A stretch of 64,000 bases of DNA from Ceratothoa steindachneri. Taxonomy: Eukaryota; Arthropoda; Malacostraca; Isopoda; Cymothoidae. Below are positions 33,830 through 44,474 of this stretch, in pieces. Within the stretch, counting starts at the first letter, position 1. Each line of letters starts with the position of its first letter. A program made the position numbers and the translations under genes. The stretch is from assembly GCA_963969495.1 (NCBI GenBank), contig OZ018320.1, positions 78,551,313 through 78,615,312 on the forward strand, read 5' to 3'. The notes under the pieces were generated by a model that was given only the letters and a program-made list of their open reading frames with translations, made no database searches and was not told the DNA's origin.

Positions 33830-36800
33830 TGGAGGGCATAATCCTTCAATGTAATTTCAGCGAACTCAGCCAACCTAGTGGAGCTGCACACCCTCCCACG
33901 GTATAAGGGTTTTGCGACCCCACCACTATGGTCTGGGGGCTGGTCAGGAGGATGCACGATTTACATCCGGCATTATGTCTCTGTTCTTCTCTTCACTTTT
34001 GATACCTCCTTTTCAGTCATGGCTGTGCAGTTGCACCTGGGTAAGTGGTATATTGTTATTTCTGCTTGCATTCCACCGTCAGCCGACTTGGACGCGGGTA
34101 ACTTCCGCCGCATCATGGCACGGTTGCCCGGGGCACTTTCTCTTGCTTGGGGACTTAAACGGGAGACACCTCCTCTGGGGAGAATACTCAATCAATCCCA
34201 GTGGTCAGTTCTTTGCCGATCTGATCGACGAGCTGGAGATGGGTGCCCTAAATGTGGATGAGTTTACGCATCACTGCCCGAGAACCGCTTCATTTTCCTG
34301 CCTTGATCAATCTTCTTGCTCTCCGGATGCACAGCCTGATTTGGGGTGGAGGGTAGTTGATGGCCTCCATGTTAGTTCATCACTTTCCCATTCAAATATC
34401 ATTTCTTGGCTGCTGCCGCCCGAGAGCCCGCCCCTGTGGTGCCCCTTACGGTTCTCCAGGAGAATGGGACCGCAATCTCTGACCCCACGTCCGTTCTGGA
34501 ATCCTTCGCGACCGCATTCTCTAGCCGGGATCTGCTCCGCCAGGATTCAATGGGCGTCGTGATGTAGCGGAAGGCCGCCGCCTGGACTTTACCTCGAGAA
34601 CTGGAAAACCCTTCAGCGACGGGTTTACTTAGAGTGAGGTGTTTTCCGACCTCGCTTCGTCCGCGGACACCCCCCTTAGTCCAGACGATGTTCCGTACGC
34701 CATGCTTCGACACCTGGGTGAACGAGGCATGGCCTTTCTGTTAGATTTGTTCTACAGGATCTTGGTAGAGGGTATCCTTCTGGATTCCTGGCGAATCGCT
34801 ACTGTGCTAGCTTTTCGCAAACCAGGGAGAGATCATTCTACCCCGGCTGGTTTCCACCCAATCTCTCTAACCTCCCAGATGTGCAAGTTGATGGAGAAAT
34901 TGGTAAATGTTAGATTAGCTTTATTTCTAGACAGCAGACGCCATCTGTCTTCTGCACAGTGTGGCTTTCACAGATTCCACTCCACGTCGGATGATCCGCT
35001 CCGACTAGAAAATGCCATCTACTAGGTCTTCCTTCGTAGACAGCTTTACGTCACCGTCTATTTCGATCTCGAGAAGGCATAAGATAACGCATAGCGATAC
35101 GGCATCATGGAGGCTCTCCATGAGATGTGGGCGAGGGGACGCCTCCCAATGTTTATATCTGAATTTTTGCGAGATCGTCGATTCCGCGCTCGGGTGGAGG
35201 GAGCCCTCTCCGGCTCAATGGAGAAGAAAGAGGTTGTCCTGCAGGAAAGTGTCCTCATCGTCTCACTATTTGCCCTGATCATCACGGCATCACCTCGGTG
35301 CTGCCGGAAGATGTTCTCGCTACGCTCTACGTGGACGACCTTTCCATCTCTTTTGGCCCGGCCATCTTTTGAGCGTCAACTCCAATAGGCATTGAACTGC
35401 GTCTCGCTCTATGCCGAAGCTCACAGGCTTCGTTTTTCCTTAGTCAAATCCTAGGTGGTGCATTTCTGCCGCCATAAACGGCTCAACCCTGACCGAGACT
35501 TGTATGTCAATGGGCTGCACCTGGAAGTGGTGGACTCGCACCGTTTCCTTGGTCTTGTATTTGATTTGACCGACGCCTCAACTAGGATGCTCATATTCGC
35601 AGCATTAGGGTCTCTTGTACCCGTACCAGCGCCATGGATATTCTTCGTTCCGTGACGTTCAGCGTCTGGGGCGCTGATGGGGCTACAGCCTTACTTTTTT
35701 ATCGATCCATTGTTCGTTCGAAGCTCGTCTACGGATGCGAGTTTTATGCATCCGCAGCCGAGCGTGTATTACTCAAGGTGGATTCGTTCCACCACACCGG
35801 CCTTCGCAGTTCCCCTATTGAGAGCCTACTTATCGATGCTGGGGAGATGCCACTCGCTCTGCGCCGTGCTCGCCTGTACAGTTCTCGCTTCATCCGCAGC
35901 TGATCTCGACGGTCCCTATGCCGCCGAGAGAGGCCGGTCATACCAGGGCTAGGAAACTCCTTCGAGAGCACAGTATAACCCTCGGTCCGGTGGCGCCCCT
36001 GGTTCTGCCCCGGACGCCACCCTGGAGGTTGCCACCTTTGACTATTTCTCATTACGCCGCTGCTCCCAAAGCTTGTACAGCGCCGGGAGTATTGCGTTCG
36101 AACTTTTTAGATCACACTTCGTCTCACCGTGAAACCGTGTCAGTGTATACCGATGGCTTCAAGTCTTGAGAGGGGGTTGGTTTCCACGCCGTATCCCCTC
36201 TGTTTGAAGTCAGCGGGGCCCTGCCACGCGCTGCCTCTGTCGTCACGGCCGAGCTGATTGCAATACACCGCTCGGTACTGCAGATAACTTGCCGTGCCCG
36301 GTTCGGAGACTGGATTGTGATTAATAGTGACTCACAAAGCGCCCTGAGTGCTCTTTGGGCAGTGGAATCTCCTTGGTCCGCGATATCCGTGACGCCACGG
36401 TATTGGCGAGTTGGGCAGATGTCGAGATTATGTTCTGCTGGGTTCCTGGACATGTAAGAATTGCAGGAAATGAGGGCGCTAAAGAGTATAATAGGAGTGG
36501 GCAACTAGACCAGTGTTTCCATCTTCCTCACCCCGATTACATGACAGGAATACTGGCTGCTTGGTAAAGATGATGGGAGACGGTCGAGGGGAACTTAAAG
36601 TTGCTTGCCATTGCGCTACGACTGTTCCATTGGACCTACTACCTAATGCCGCGACGGCTTCAGGCTGCTTTCTGTCGTCTCCGAATTGGACACATTCGCG
36701 TTCCGCACTGCCATTTTATGAAGCGCTCGCCTGCGCCTTACTGTGAATACTGCATTGTCCCCCAGACTGTTTTGCACATTCTTTTTGAATGTCCCAGTCT

Positions 36801-36940
36801 GGGCGATCTTTGTGCGCATTACCTATTCCAGTACCAGGCCGAACCTGGTCGCTCCCGCTTGTTCCTCGTACTCGGGGTGAGTTCGTGTACACTGACTTGT
36901 GAACTTTACTACTTTTGGGAGGTCCTCCACTTTATTTGAC
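33830..36940 (+). pseudogene. Copy G ORF2: endonuclease, RT, RNase H, broken
   Basis: Endonuclease pieces include SACIPPSADLDAGNFRR and LLLGDLNGRHLLWGEYSI; the C-terminal SDH region is partly lost at the deletion near 34440. RT pieces include DDVPYAMLRHLGERGMAFLL, the complete QCGF motif region at about 34953-34970, GALSGSMEKKEVV and an intact catalytic YVDD near 35330. RNase H retains FCWVPGHVRIAGNEGAKEYN at about 36430-36490. The C-terminal zinc motif reads YCEYCIVPQTVLHILFEC. At least eight frame changes prevent expression. Confidence 0.85.
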
Positions 36941-37185
36941 TTTGTTGTGGGTCTTGTTCTTGCCTCAGGGGGAGGCGTGCCTTCCCCCGATCCGCAGCGC
37001 ACTTCCTTCTCACCTTTTTGCTTTTTTTTTTTATTTTCTTATTTTTTCTAGCCCTTGTATTTTTTTAGCGTTATTTGTTTTTTGTTTTGTTTTTTAATAT
37101 ACCCTAGTAATAGGCTGGGTTGAGTATAGGGACTTATGCCCAAGTAGGTTGTCACCAGATGGGATCCTAAAATTTGAAAAAAATA

Positions 37186-38143
37186 AAAAATTGTCATGCT
37201 GGATCCATGCCAGTGTATGCAGTTGGTTCCAAGTCGCAGGAGGTGTTCTGTAAGAATGCTTATTCCTTCTGTTTGAAGTCAGCGGAGCTCTACCAAACGC
37301 AGCATCTGTATTCATGGCCGAGCTGGCTGCTTACACTACATCACGCGGTATGGGAGATAACTTGTGCCTGGCTCTGAGACACGATTGTGATCTTTAGCAA
37401 CTCTTAGAAAGCCAACGTTTCCGCGAGCCGGGTGGATGTCGAGATTATCTTCTGCATGCTCTTGTACATGTGGGGATTGTGGGGAATGAGGGCGCCAAAG
37501 TGTCCACGAGGTCTAGCGACCCAACTCGCATTTCGCTCTTCCTCCCATTGACTACACTGTGCGAATCAGGTCAGCCTTCTGGGCTGCCTGTCAAAGAAGA
37601 TGGGAGATGGCCAAGAGAATCTTAGGATTGCATGATACTATGCAGCCACTATTCCCCTCGACTTATCCCACAATGCTGCAGCTGCTTCACATCGCTTTAT
37701 TTCATCTTTGAATTGGGCACATCAGCCGGATGCTTGGCCATTTGATGGAGCGCTTCCCTGAACCTTACTGCAACCACTGCATTGTCCTCCAGAGTGATTG
37801 ACACATTCATGTTGAATGTGTCTGTCTGGATGATCTTTACGCACGTTACCTATCCCGGTACTGGGACACGATTGTGATCTTTAGCAACTCTTAGAAAGCC
37901 AACGTTTCCACGAGCCGGGTGGATGTCGAGATAATCTTCTGCATGCTCTTGTACATGTGGGGATTGTGGGGAATGAGGGCGCCAAAGTGCCCACGAGGTC
38001 TAGCGACCCATGAATACAGATGCTGTGTTTGGTAGAGCTCCGCTGACTTCAAACAGAAGGGATAAGCATTCTTACAGACCACCTCCTGGGACTTGGAACT
38101 AACTGCATACACTGGCATGGATCCAGCATGACAATTTTTTAAC
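37186..38143. repeat. Rearranged RNase H fragments with direct and inverted duplication
   Basis: 37186-37865 is a diverged I-like RNase H and C-terminal region (+ strand; VYAVGSKSQEVF corresponds to VYTDGSKSQEGV of copy J). 37867-38010 then repeats 37380-37523 directly (about 3 differences in 144). Finally 38011-38143 repeats 37185-37316 in inverted orientation (about 5 differences in 130). The outer arms form a long inverted repeat. Confidence 0.9.
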
Positions 38144-38529
38144 TCATAGTTGTGATTGATAGGGCAACCTATTTATACTGAATATGTGCCAATAAACCTA
38201 AAGACTTTTAAAATGGGATATTATTATTAGAGGATTGTTGGGAAAGGGTTATTTATGCAAATAGATCTTTTTTTCTTCAACTTAGTATTCAAAAAAATGT
38301 GTAATGGCCAGGTATATTGAGGGATTAATAGTTATGTATTGCAGTATCTATTCCCTTGTTGGTTATTGCCATGATGTGCTCTTAAAATTTATGTTTAAAA
38401 ACATACCATATTGATCACCATCTGTTGCCTAAGCTATTCGAGGCTATATATCTTCTCCACATTTTCATTTCATCTTTACCAATCTCTCTTTATAAACTTT
38501 ATAGTGCAGATGCCCTAATTGTTATTCAA
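38144..38529. other. AT-rich spacer
   Basis: No feature recognised. Confidence 0.4.
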
Positions 38530-38800
38530 TTTTTATCACCAACATGCACCATATGCAACCAAGGCCCAGAAACATTGAACACTTACTCTTAGACTGTTCA
38601 AACCTCACACACCTCTGCACTGCACACATCATCTCTCTTAGGGTCCTTAGGGATCCACCCAGGGAGCTTGATGGCCTTTGTAGTGGTTTCCCACCTCGCA
38701 GTAGTGAGGTGGGGGTGGGGTCAGAATGTAAAGTAATAGCACCCAATGGTGCTCATATGACATCAAGGAAGAGCCTGCCACTAGCAAAAAACTGAGATGA
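38530..38800 (+). pseudogene. LINE ORF2 C-terminal zinc-motif fragment (different family)
   Basis: Frames at 38540-38760 read CTICNQGPETLEHLLLDCSN, then LTHLCTAHIISLRVL and PPRELDGLCSGF. The CxxC...HxxxxC arrangement followed by a helical tail is the usual C-terminus of jockey/I-type ORF2 proteins, but the sequence differs clearly from the I-like family here. The 3' flank to about 39050 may be its UTR. Confidence 0.5.
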
Positions 38801-40004
38801 CCCTCATTGAGCATTAACACCTCTCCCTCACCTCCAGGAGGGGATTGGGATCCATAATAGTTCTTTGCCTGGTAGGTTCATCCGTGCCCACAAGTGTAAA
38901 CACACTGCCCTCTCAGCCCTTCCCACACACACTCATTTTCATTCAATCAGGTTGGCAACATAGCCACTACCCAAAAGCTACTGCTAACTGGGGATATTGA
39001 AACTAACACACCCACGCACATGCATAAACTGCAACAGACCTATCACACATGGACTCACCTTAGTATTTTACAACACGTAAAAACTGGACCAACCTCTTCT
39101 CCAGCATACACTCAATATTAATAAATAGCTTGGACAAAACTAGACTTAAAAAAAAAGAGGTTAAAAATAACGAAATATACTTGAGGAAAAGGGTAATCCA
39201 ACAAGGAAAAGAACTGAAAGAAAGCTCATATAAGGTAAAGAACATATAATTAAAGCATATGTCAATATAATATATATACCTTTTCATCTACTAGACAATT
39301 TGGTGTCTGGAAGTTTATAATTTACATATAGTATCTCAAGGATGCATGTGGGAAAATTGAGAATTTGTATTGCTGAAGTCAACACTGAGTTGGGGTTACA
39401 TCCTCTTAAGATGCAAAAAGAGAGTTGTACACCCTGAGTAGTTTACTTTTGCTATGTACTTTCCTCGCATTGCATTTTACCCTAACCTCACTACTGTATT
39501 TATTTTAATTTTCTAAAACTTTATGGTGGAGACGCCTTGATTGGTTTATGCTTTATTATTTTTATTCCTAAAAACACCCCAGCCAGCTCACTTCAGGCCT
39601 CGTTTTAAATTGATTCAATTAACTGGACAGCGTCTCCCATTCATTTCTGACCCCCTTTGATTCAACTACCTTTAGACTGGTTTACTTTTCTCTCACACCA
39701 CTCTCCAGAAGAAAGTTGTAATGACATGATCTGTTGTTGCCATTGAATAGAGTCCTTTTGTCGGTACTTCAATACTCTAGGTGGCTTCTCAAGGTCCTAT
39801 AGAAATACCCAGTCAGTCCACACCTATCACTCATTCTATGAAGATAAACAATGACCTACTTAAGAAAAAACTAGAGAAGATTACTCTTTATTATTTTAAA
39901 CTTGTTTGCAATGATTAAGAGAAATTGAACAGAGGTGATGGAGAAGGTGATGAGCAAAAAAAGAAACATGTTGAGTACAAAACAATTTTTAACACAAAAT
40001 TGAA
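38801..40004. other. Intron sequence, nothing assigned
   Basis: Mixed composition without ORFs bearing motifs. Confidence 0.4.
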
Positions 40005-40690
40005 GTTAGTGTTATGATTCAGGGTGTGCCGGGTGGGGGGAAGTATGAGGAGGGACCTTGTCACTACGTGGGCATGAGACCGAATGAGGTCTCACACCCT
40101 GCGGGGTCTCTTATATAGGCGAGCCTATATATCCCCGCACATCATCAGACATTGTTCCTATGAAGGTGTGGGAGACCCCGTTCACGAGGTTCCTCTGGCT
40201 CCAGATGAATCTTCAAAACCACACACCCATCCACAGACAAATAGTAAACACACCACCCAGATATTACACAAGCATCCTAAATACCATACCATAACCTGCA
40301 AATGTAATACAGTATAAAAAACATATTCACACACAGCTCACCAGGCAAGCACTGAACAATCTCCCTCACAACAAAATACTCATCCCCCCCCCCCGTCACC
40401 TGACATAAGCAGCACAGAAACACAACTCTCACAGTTGGAGAGAGTACATCTTACACGACTTTGCTGTGGACACCACTAATCAATGTATCCAGTCAATGTG
40501 GTGTCCTACCTGCGTGGTGCAGGCTTCCTGGAATGACAGAACCCGGGGAACCACAACAACAACCGCTCTACCTGTTCTTATCTTAACCTAAGTGTATATA
40601 CTATACTCTACTTACTAACCCCTACTAACACTTTTATTGTGACACTTATTACTACATCTGACACATCACATCATCCATGGTTAGTGTTAT
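40005..40690. repeat. Possible insertion of ~664 bp flanked by an 11-bp direct repeat
   Basis: gttagtgttat occurs at 40005-40015 and at 40680-40690. The enclosed segment is less AT-rich than its surroundings and starts with GC-rich sequence containing two palindromes (gagaccgaatgaggtctc and tataggcgagcctata). A C-run lies at about 40386-40398. There is no coding capacity and no obvious TIR or LTR ends. Confidence 0.4.
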
Positions 40691-40841
40691 TAATTGTTGT
40701 TCACGCTATAACTATAATTGATAATATATATAGATAGATTGCAAAAGTGTAAGTATTCTCAAGCCATATTTTCAAGATAATTTAGTATAAAATTTTAATA
40801 TTATTGCATATTAATTAAAATGGTAATTAATTTATTTCTAG

Positions 40842-40946
40842 GTTTTAAGGAAGAAAGGTGGTACCCCAATGTATTTTGCTGCACCCAATGAAAATGCTGC
40901 ATCCCAGTGGATAGAGTCCTTGCTACAGTTAATTAACTTGCATCAG
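40842..40946 (+). CDS. Host gene exon, C-terminal part of the PH domain
   Basis: Acceptor atttctag and donor CAG/gtaggg. 35 codons: VLRKKGGTPMYFAAPNE, then NAASQWIESLLQLINLHQ. The second part is the C-terminal amphipathic helix of a PH domain, with the near-invariant Trp (visible residue about 227) and the SQWIESL pattern. Phase 0 at both ends. The 12.1-kb intron before it holds I-like copies F and G. Confidence 0.92.
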
Positions 40947-41171
40947 GTAGGGCATTGTTTCTTATCTATAAGGTCATCCCATAATAATCTGCCATTTTTT
41001 TATCTTGGATCATTTTATTTAATACAAATCAAACAACTCTGAAGTTATTCATATTTAAATAATTGTTTATTAATTTAATAGGTAATATAGTTTCTAACAG
41101 TAGACTCCATCTTATAAAGTTCTTTTTAGGTTATTTTAATTTATTCTGCTGTTGACATCTTCATTTTCTTC

Positions 41172-41215
41172 ATGGCAGTAGTGATCACTTTCCCATTCAA
41201 ATATCCTATACTTCA
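41172..41215 (+). mobile_element. Tiny I-like endonuclease fragment
   Basis: gatcactttcccattcaaat matches the end of the endonuclease region of copy G near 34380, including the DH of the catalytic SDH block. Confidence 0.5.
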
Positions 41216-41394
41216 CCCTTCTGCACGGTGCAATCACCTCACAGTGAGCACCAAGGGACTCTTAAACAATCCATCCATCACCCTGCTACCTGAGAAATCA
41301 CCACAGTGGTAGTTTATTATTATTATTATGGCTATCTCCTCAACTTATTGTCAATCTGTAATTCATACCAGCAGCATCTGTTCTCTCCTAGTGC

Positions 41395-41665
41395 CAGGAA
41401 ATAAATATAGGTGATCACTCACCCTACTCGTTAGTGGACCCGCCTATTTCTACTTCTCTTTATTACATACCTGCATACCACCTTCCAAACTAGCTCTTCT
41501 ATCCACAGAGGTTCTAGGGCTGCCCTGCACTCATTGGTCTCTTTATGGGTTCTTAGTCGAGTGGCAGTGTATACCATGAGGTCACTACTTCCTGCGAGGG
41601 GCAGAAGCTCACTGGCTTGGGCAAGTATTAGGCACAGGGTGTATTGGGTCATCGACTTTGCTCAC
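41395..41665 (+). repeat. Interspersed repeat shared with 15470-15745
   Basis: Second copy of the ~260-bp repeat, in the same orientation and with a similar left border (taggtgatcactc). A-box-like tagtcgagtgg at about 41559. Confidence 0.6.
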
Positions 41666-41999
41666 CTTCCAGTACACATATAAGGTGGCTACATCTGCAC
41701 CATCCTTTATCGTTAAAGCTCAATGACAATTTTGCCTTAGTGGCTGGCCAGTTCATCAAAGCCCATCTTAGCTCGTGCCTGTGGGCTGAGTATGTGCAAA
41801 TGATCACATTCTGTAACTTTGTTAGTATGTAGACTACTTTTCTCTTAACCTCCCAAGGCATTAAGTGGTCATAGTATCCCTCCCCATGCAATTTTATTTT
41901 CTCAAACTAATCCTGGCTGTAACTGAAAAGAATAATGGGCAGGCACATTAAGATCCGCCTCCAATTGCAGCCTCGCCCGCCATAGGTGTCAGGCAGAAC

Positions 42000-44474
42000 A
42001 AGGGAAATCGAGACCCCTTAAACCGGTGGAGAAGCTTCCCCTTTGCCATCTTTAGAGCTGCTCACCACCTTATTTGGAGTCGCCATGGACGACTCCACCT
42101 CTGCACCAGTGGCAGTTTCCCTTTTCCTTTCACAGTGGACTGCCAAGAAAAAAGGAAGACGTCCCAGAATGACAGCTCCGACTGAATATGACCAACCCCC
42201 TTAGGGGGGTAAGGTATAGCGGGGACAGTCTGGCTGTGATGCCATAGGGGGATGGCCACATGGAGGTTATCCCAGAGCTGGTCATGCTCCTGGTGGTGAC
42301 TCAGCCCCAGATTGCAAGATCTCTCATGTGGTCGAATCCAGGCTCAGTGCCAACACTGAACCTGACTCTGGTACTGTACAAGCTTCTCCTCAGGCGCCTA
42401 GGACCCCCCAGGACTTACAAGGAGAGGAGGGACCTGCTTTCCCTCCGCGGGATCCACGGGGACGGACGGGTCCGCTGCAGTTTTGGTAAGCAACGAAGCC
42501 AAGATCGACACGTCCACCCCCGGTGCTCCCTCGGGTGGGAAGTCCCTGATTAAGACCAAAATTGCAAGTGCGCAGAGCGGAGCCTCGATTACGTCGGGCC
42601 CCCTCATTCAGAATGTACTTGGCGTTTTCGAGCCCGATAGGTTCAAACGCTTCCTCTTTATTCGCTCCACGGATGGCAGATCGTTGGCCAAGGCCGACAT
42701 GATCCATCAGAGGAGAGCTCTAGCTAGCTTGATTGGTAGAGAGCCGAAGGTGACCCGTTTCTCGGACGGGAGCCTTCTGGCGAATTCGTCGAATCCCTCC
42801 GAGGCGGCCATGATTAGCGCCCTTCGGACACTTCATTGCACGCCTGTGAGTGTGACGCCGCACTCTACCATGAACTTTGTGAAAAAAGTGGTTTATGCGA
42901 AGGAACTCTTGGACTACTTAATAGATGACATCACCTTTGAGCTGGCCAACCATGGAGCAATCAAAATTGAACGTGTGATGAGAAAATAGGGAGGGGCCTC
43001 GAGACTCACCCCTACACTCTTCGTCATGTTCGACTGTGACAAGCTTCCTGAGTCGGTTTGTGCCGTTTGGAATCGCTACCGCGTCAAGGCACTCGTGCCA
43101 GTACCGCGGAGGTGCTACTAATGCCACCACTTCGGCCATACGAATCGCTACTGTAGACGTACAAAGTCTAGATTACCTGAAGTCTGCATAAATTGCTCCA
43201 AGGTCGCACACGATAAGTCCAAATCGTGTGTGGCCAAGAGTGTAAATTGCGGAGATCCGCACCCCGCTTTTTCGAAGCAATGTGGTGCGTATCTCGTTGA
43301 GAAGGAAATCCTGACCGTTCAGGCCCAGGATCGTCTCTCATTTCGCGAGGCTAAGGACTTGGTCCCGGTGTGCCCGGCGCTTCCTGGATCATCCTATGCC
43401 TCAATGTTTAAAAAAAGACACCCTCTGCTCCTGGTCTCTCCTTGCATACGAGCACGGTCGTTTCCGCGCCGATTCTGAACTCTTCTTCGGGTTCTACCCA
43501 CCCTGGGCTCCCCCTCCTTCCCCCAGCGTGACCGTTTTCCGTAAGGGGAAAAGGCTGCGAGCCTCCACGTAGTTGTTAGACTCACAAGAGGCAACCCCCC
43601 TGAAGTTGTTCGTGAGGCCATCTTCCGGGGTCCGTTTGCTACCTCTCGAAAGGAGGAGAGCACTAAAGGAGCTTCGGCTCCTACGCCCACACCGAGTGTC
43701 AGGCTGGGTGACTCGAAGGTAGTGGATCCTCCAAAGGAGGCGAAGGGAGGTAAAGACTCGTATGGCGAGCCCACCCTTCCCCGATAAGTCCTCAAAGGCG
43801 ACAGCCCCTTCAGCGCATTATCTGGCCAAAACCGCCCGGAGTTCTGCCTCCGGAAAGCGTACGGCCATTCCCTTGAGGGTCTTCTCTTCGAAGACGGCCC
43901 CCGCATCTCCTCTGAGCTAGGCCTGGAGGTTATATTCTTTCAATATAATTGCCACGGACTCCAGGCCAACTGGAGTAGCGGCGGAGGCTCGTGTCGTCCC
44001 GTTTTCATTTAGCTATCTTTTGGCAGGAGACCATGCTGGACGTGTGCCCCCTACACCCTCCCTGCATATAAGGGTTTTTCAACCCCTCACCACGGGATGG
44101 GGGCCGTGCAGAAGGATGCGGCATTTACATTCGGCATGATGTCGCTGTTTATTTCTTTGCTTTAGATATCTCCTTTTAGGCAGCAGCTGTGCAGCTGCAC
44201 CTGGATAGGAGGTATACTGTTATTTCTGCGTACATTCCACCGTCAACCGACTTCGATGCATGGGACCTCCGCCGCGTCGTGACACGGTTGCCGAGGCTCC
44301 TTTTCTCACTCGGGGATTTGAACAGGAGACACGCCTTCTGGGGAGACTACTCGATCAATCCCATATGTTAGGTCCTTGACGAGCTGGAGATGGCTGTCTT
44401 AAATGTAGATGAGTTTACGCACCACTGCCCAAGAAGCGCTTCATTTTCCTGTCTTGATCTATCTCTTTGTTCTC
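42000..44474 (+). mobile_element. I-like LINE copy H (part of 5' region, ORF1, start of ORF2), 3'-truncated
   Basis: Follows the family from the 5' leader (cctttcacagtggactgcc at about 42130) through ORF1 and the endonuclease, and stops inside the endonuclease at ctttgttctcc, where copy I begins with acctcgtaaggggc. The ORF1 core at 42483-42989 is open for 168 codons (IHQRRALASLIGREPKVTRF). The first knuckle contains a stop (CY-stop-CHHFGH) near 43120. The rest of ORF2 is absent. Confidence 0.85.
42483..43478 (+). pseudogene. Copy H ORF1 with CCHC knuckles, broken
   Basis: The N-terminal core (42483-42989) includes IDTSTPGAPSGGKSLIKTK, NVLGVFEPDRFKRFLFI and TMNFVKKVVYAKELLDYL. It ends at a TAG in place of a Gln codon (RVMRK-stop) at about 42987. 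The knuckle region continues in another frame with a stop inside the first CCHC; the second and third knuckles (CSKVAHDKSKSC and CGDPHPAFSKQC) are recognisable to 43290, followed by SFREAKDLVPVCPALPG. Confidence 0.82.

Larger units (their letters stand above)
30735..37185 (+). mobile_element. I-like LINE copy G, nearly full length, internal deletion, extra 5' unit
   Basis: Contains an extra partial 5' unit (30735-31117), a full 5' region starting ccccataaggggc at about 31121, ORF1 (31720-33445), an endonuclease remnant (33830-34425), RT and RNase H (34426-36940), and a 3' UTR to 37185. About 400 bp between endonuclease and RT are deleted relative to copy J (junction near 34440, gttctccaggagaatggg). 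The ORFs have several frameshifts and stops. The terminal hairpin is degraded (about 37128-37156). Confidence 0.88.

Noticed and set aside
40005..40690. Solo LTR with TATA box (tcttatatagg)
   Set aside because: Ends do not read TG...CA at the direct-repeat borders, and 11 bp is longer than usual LTR duplications.
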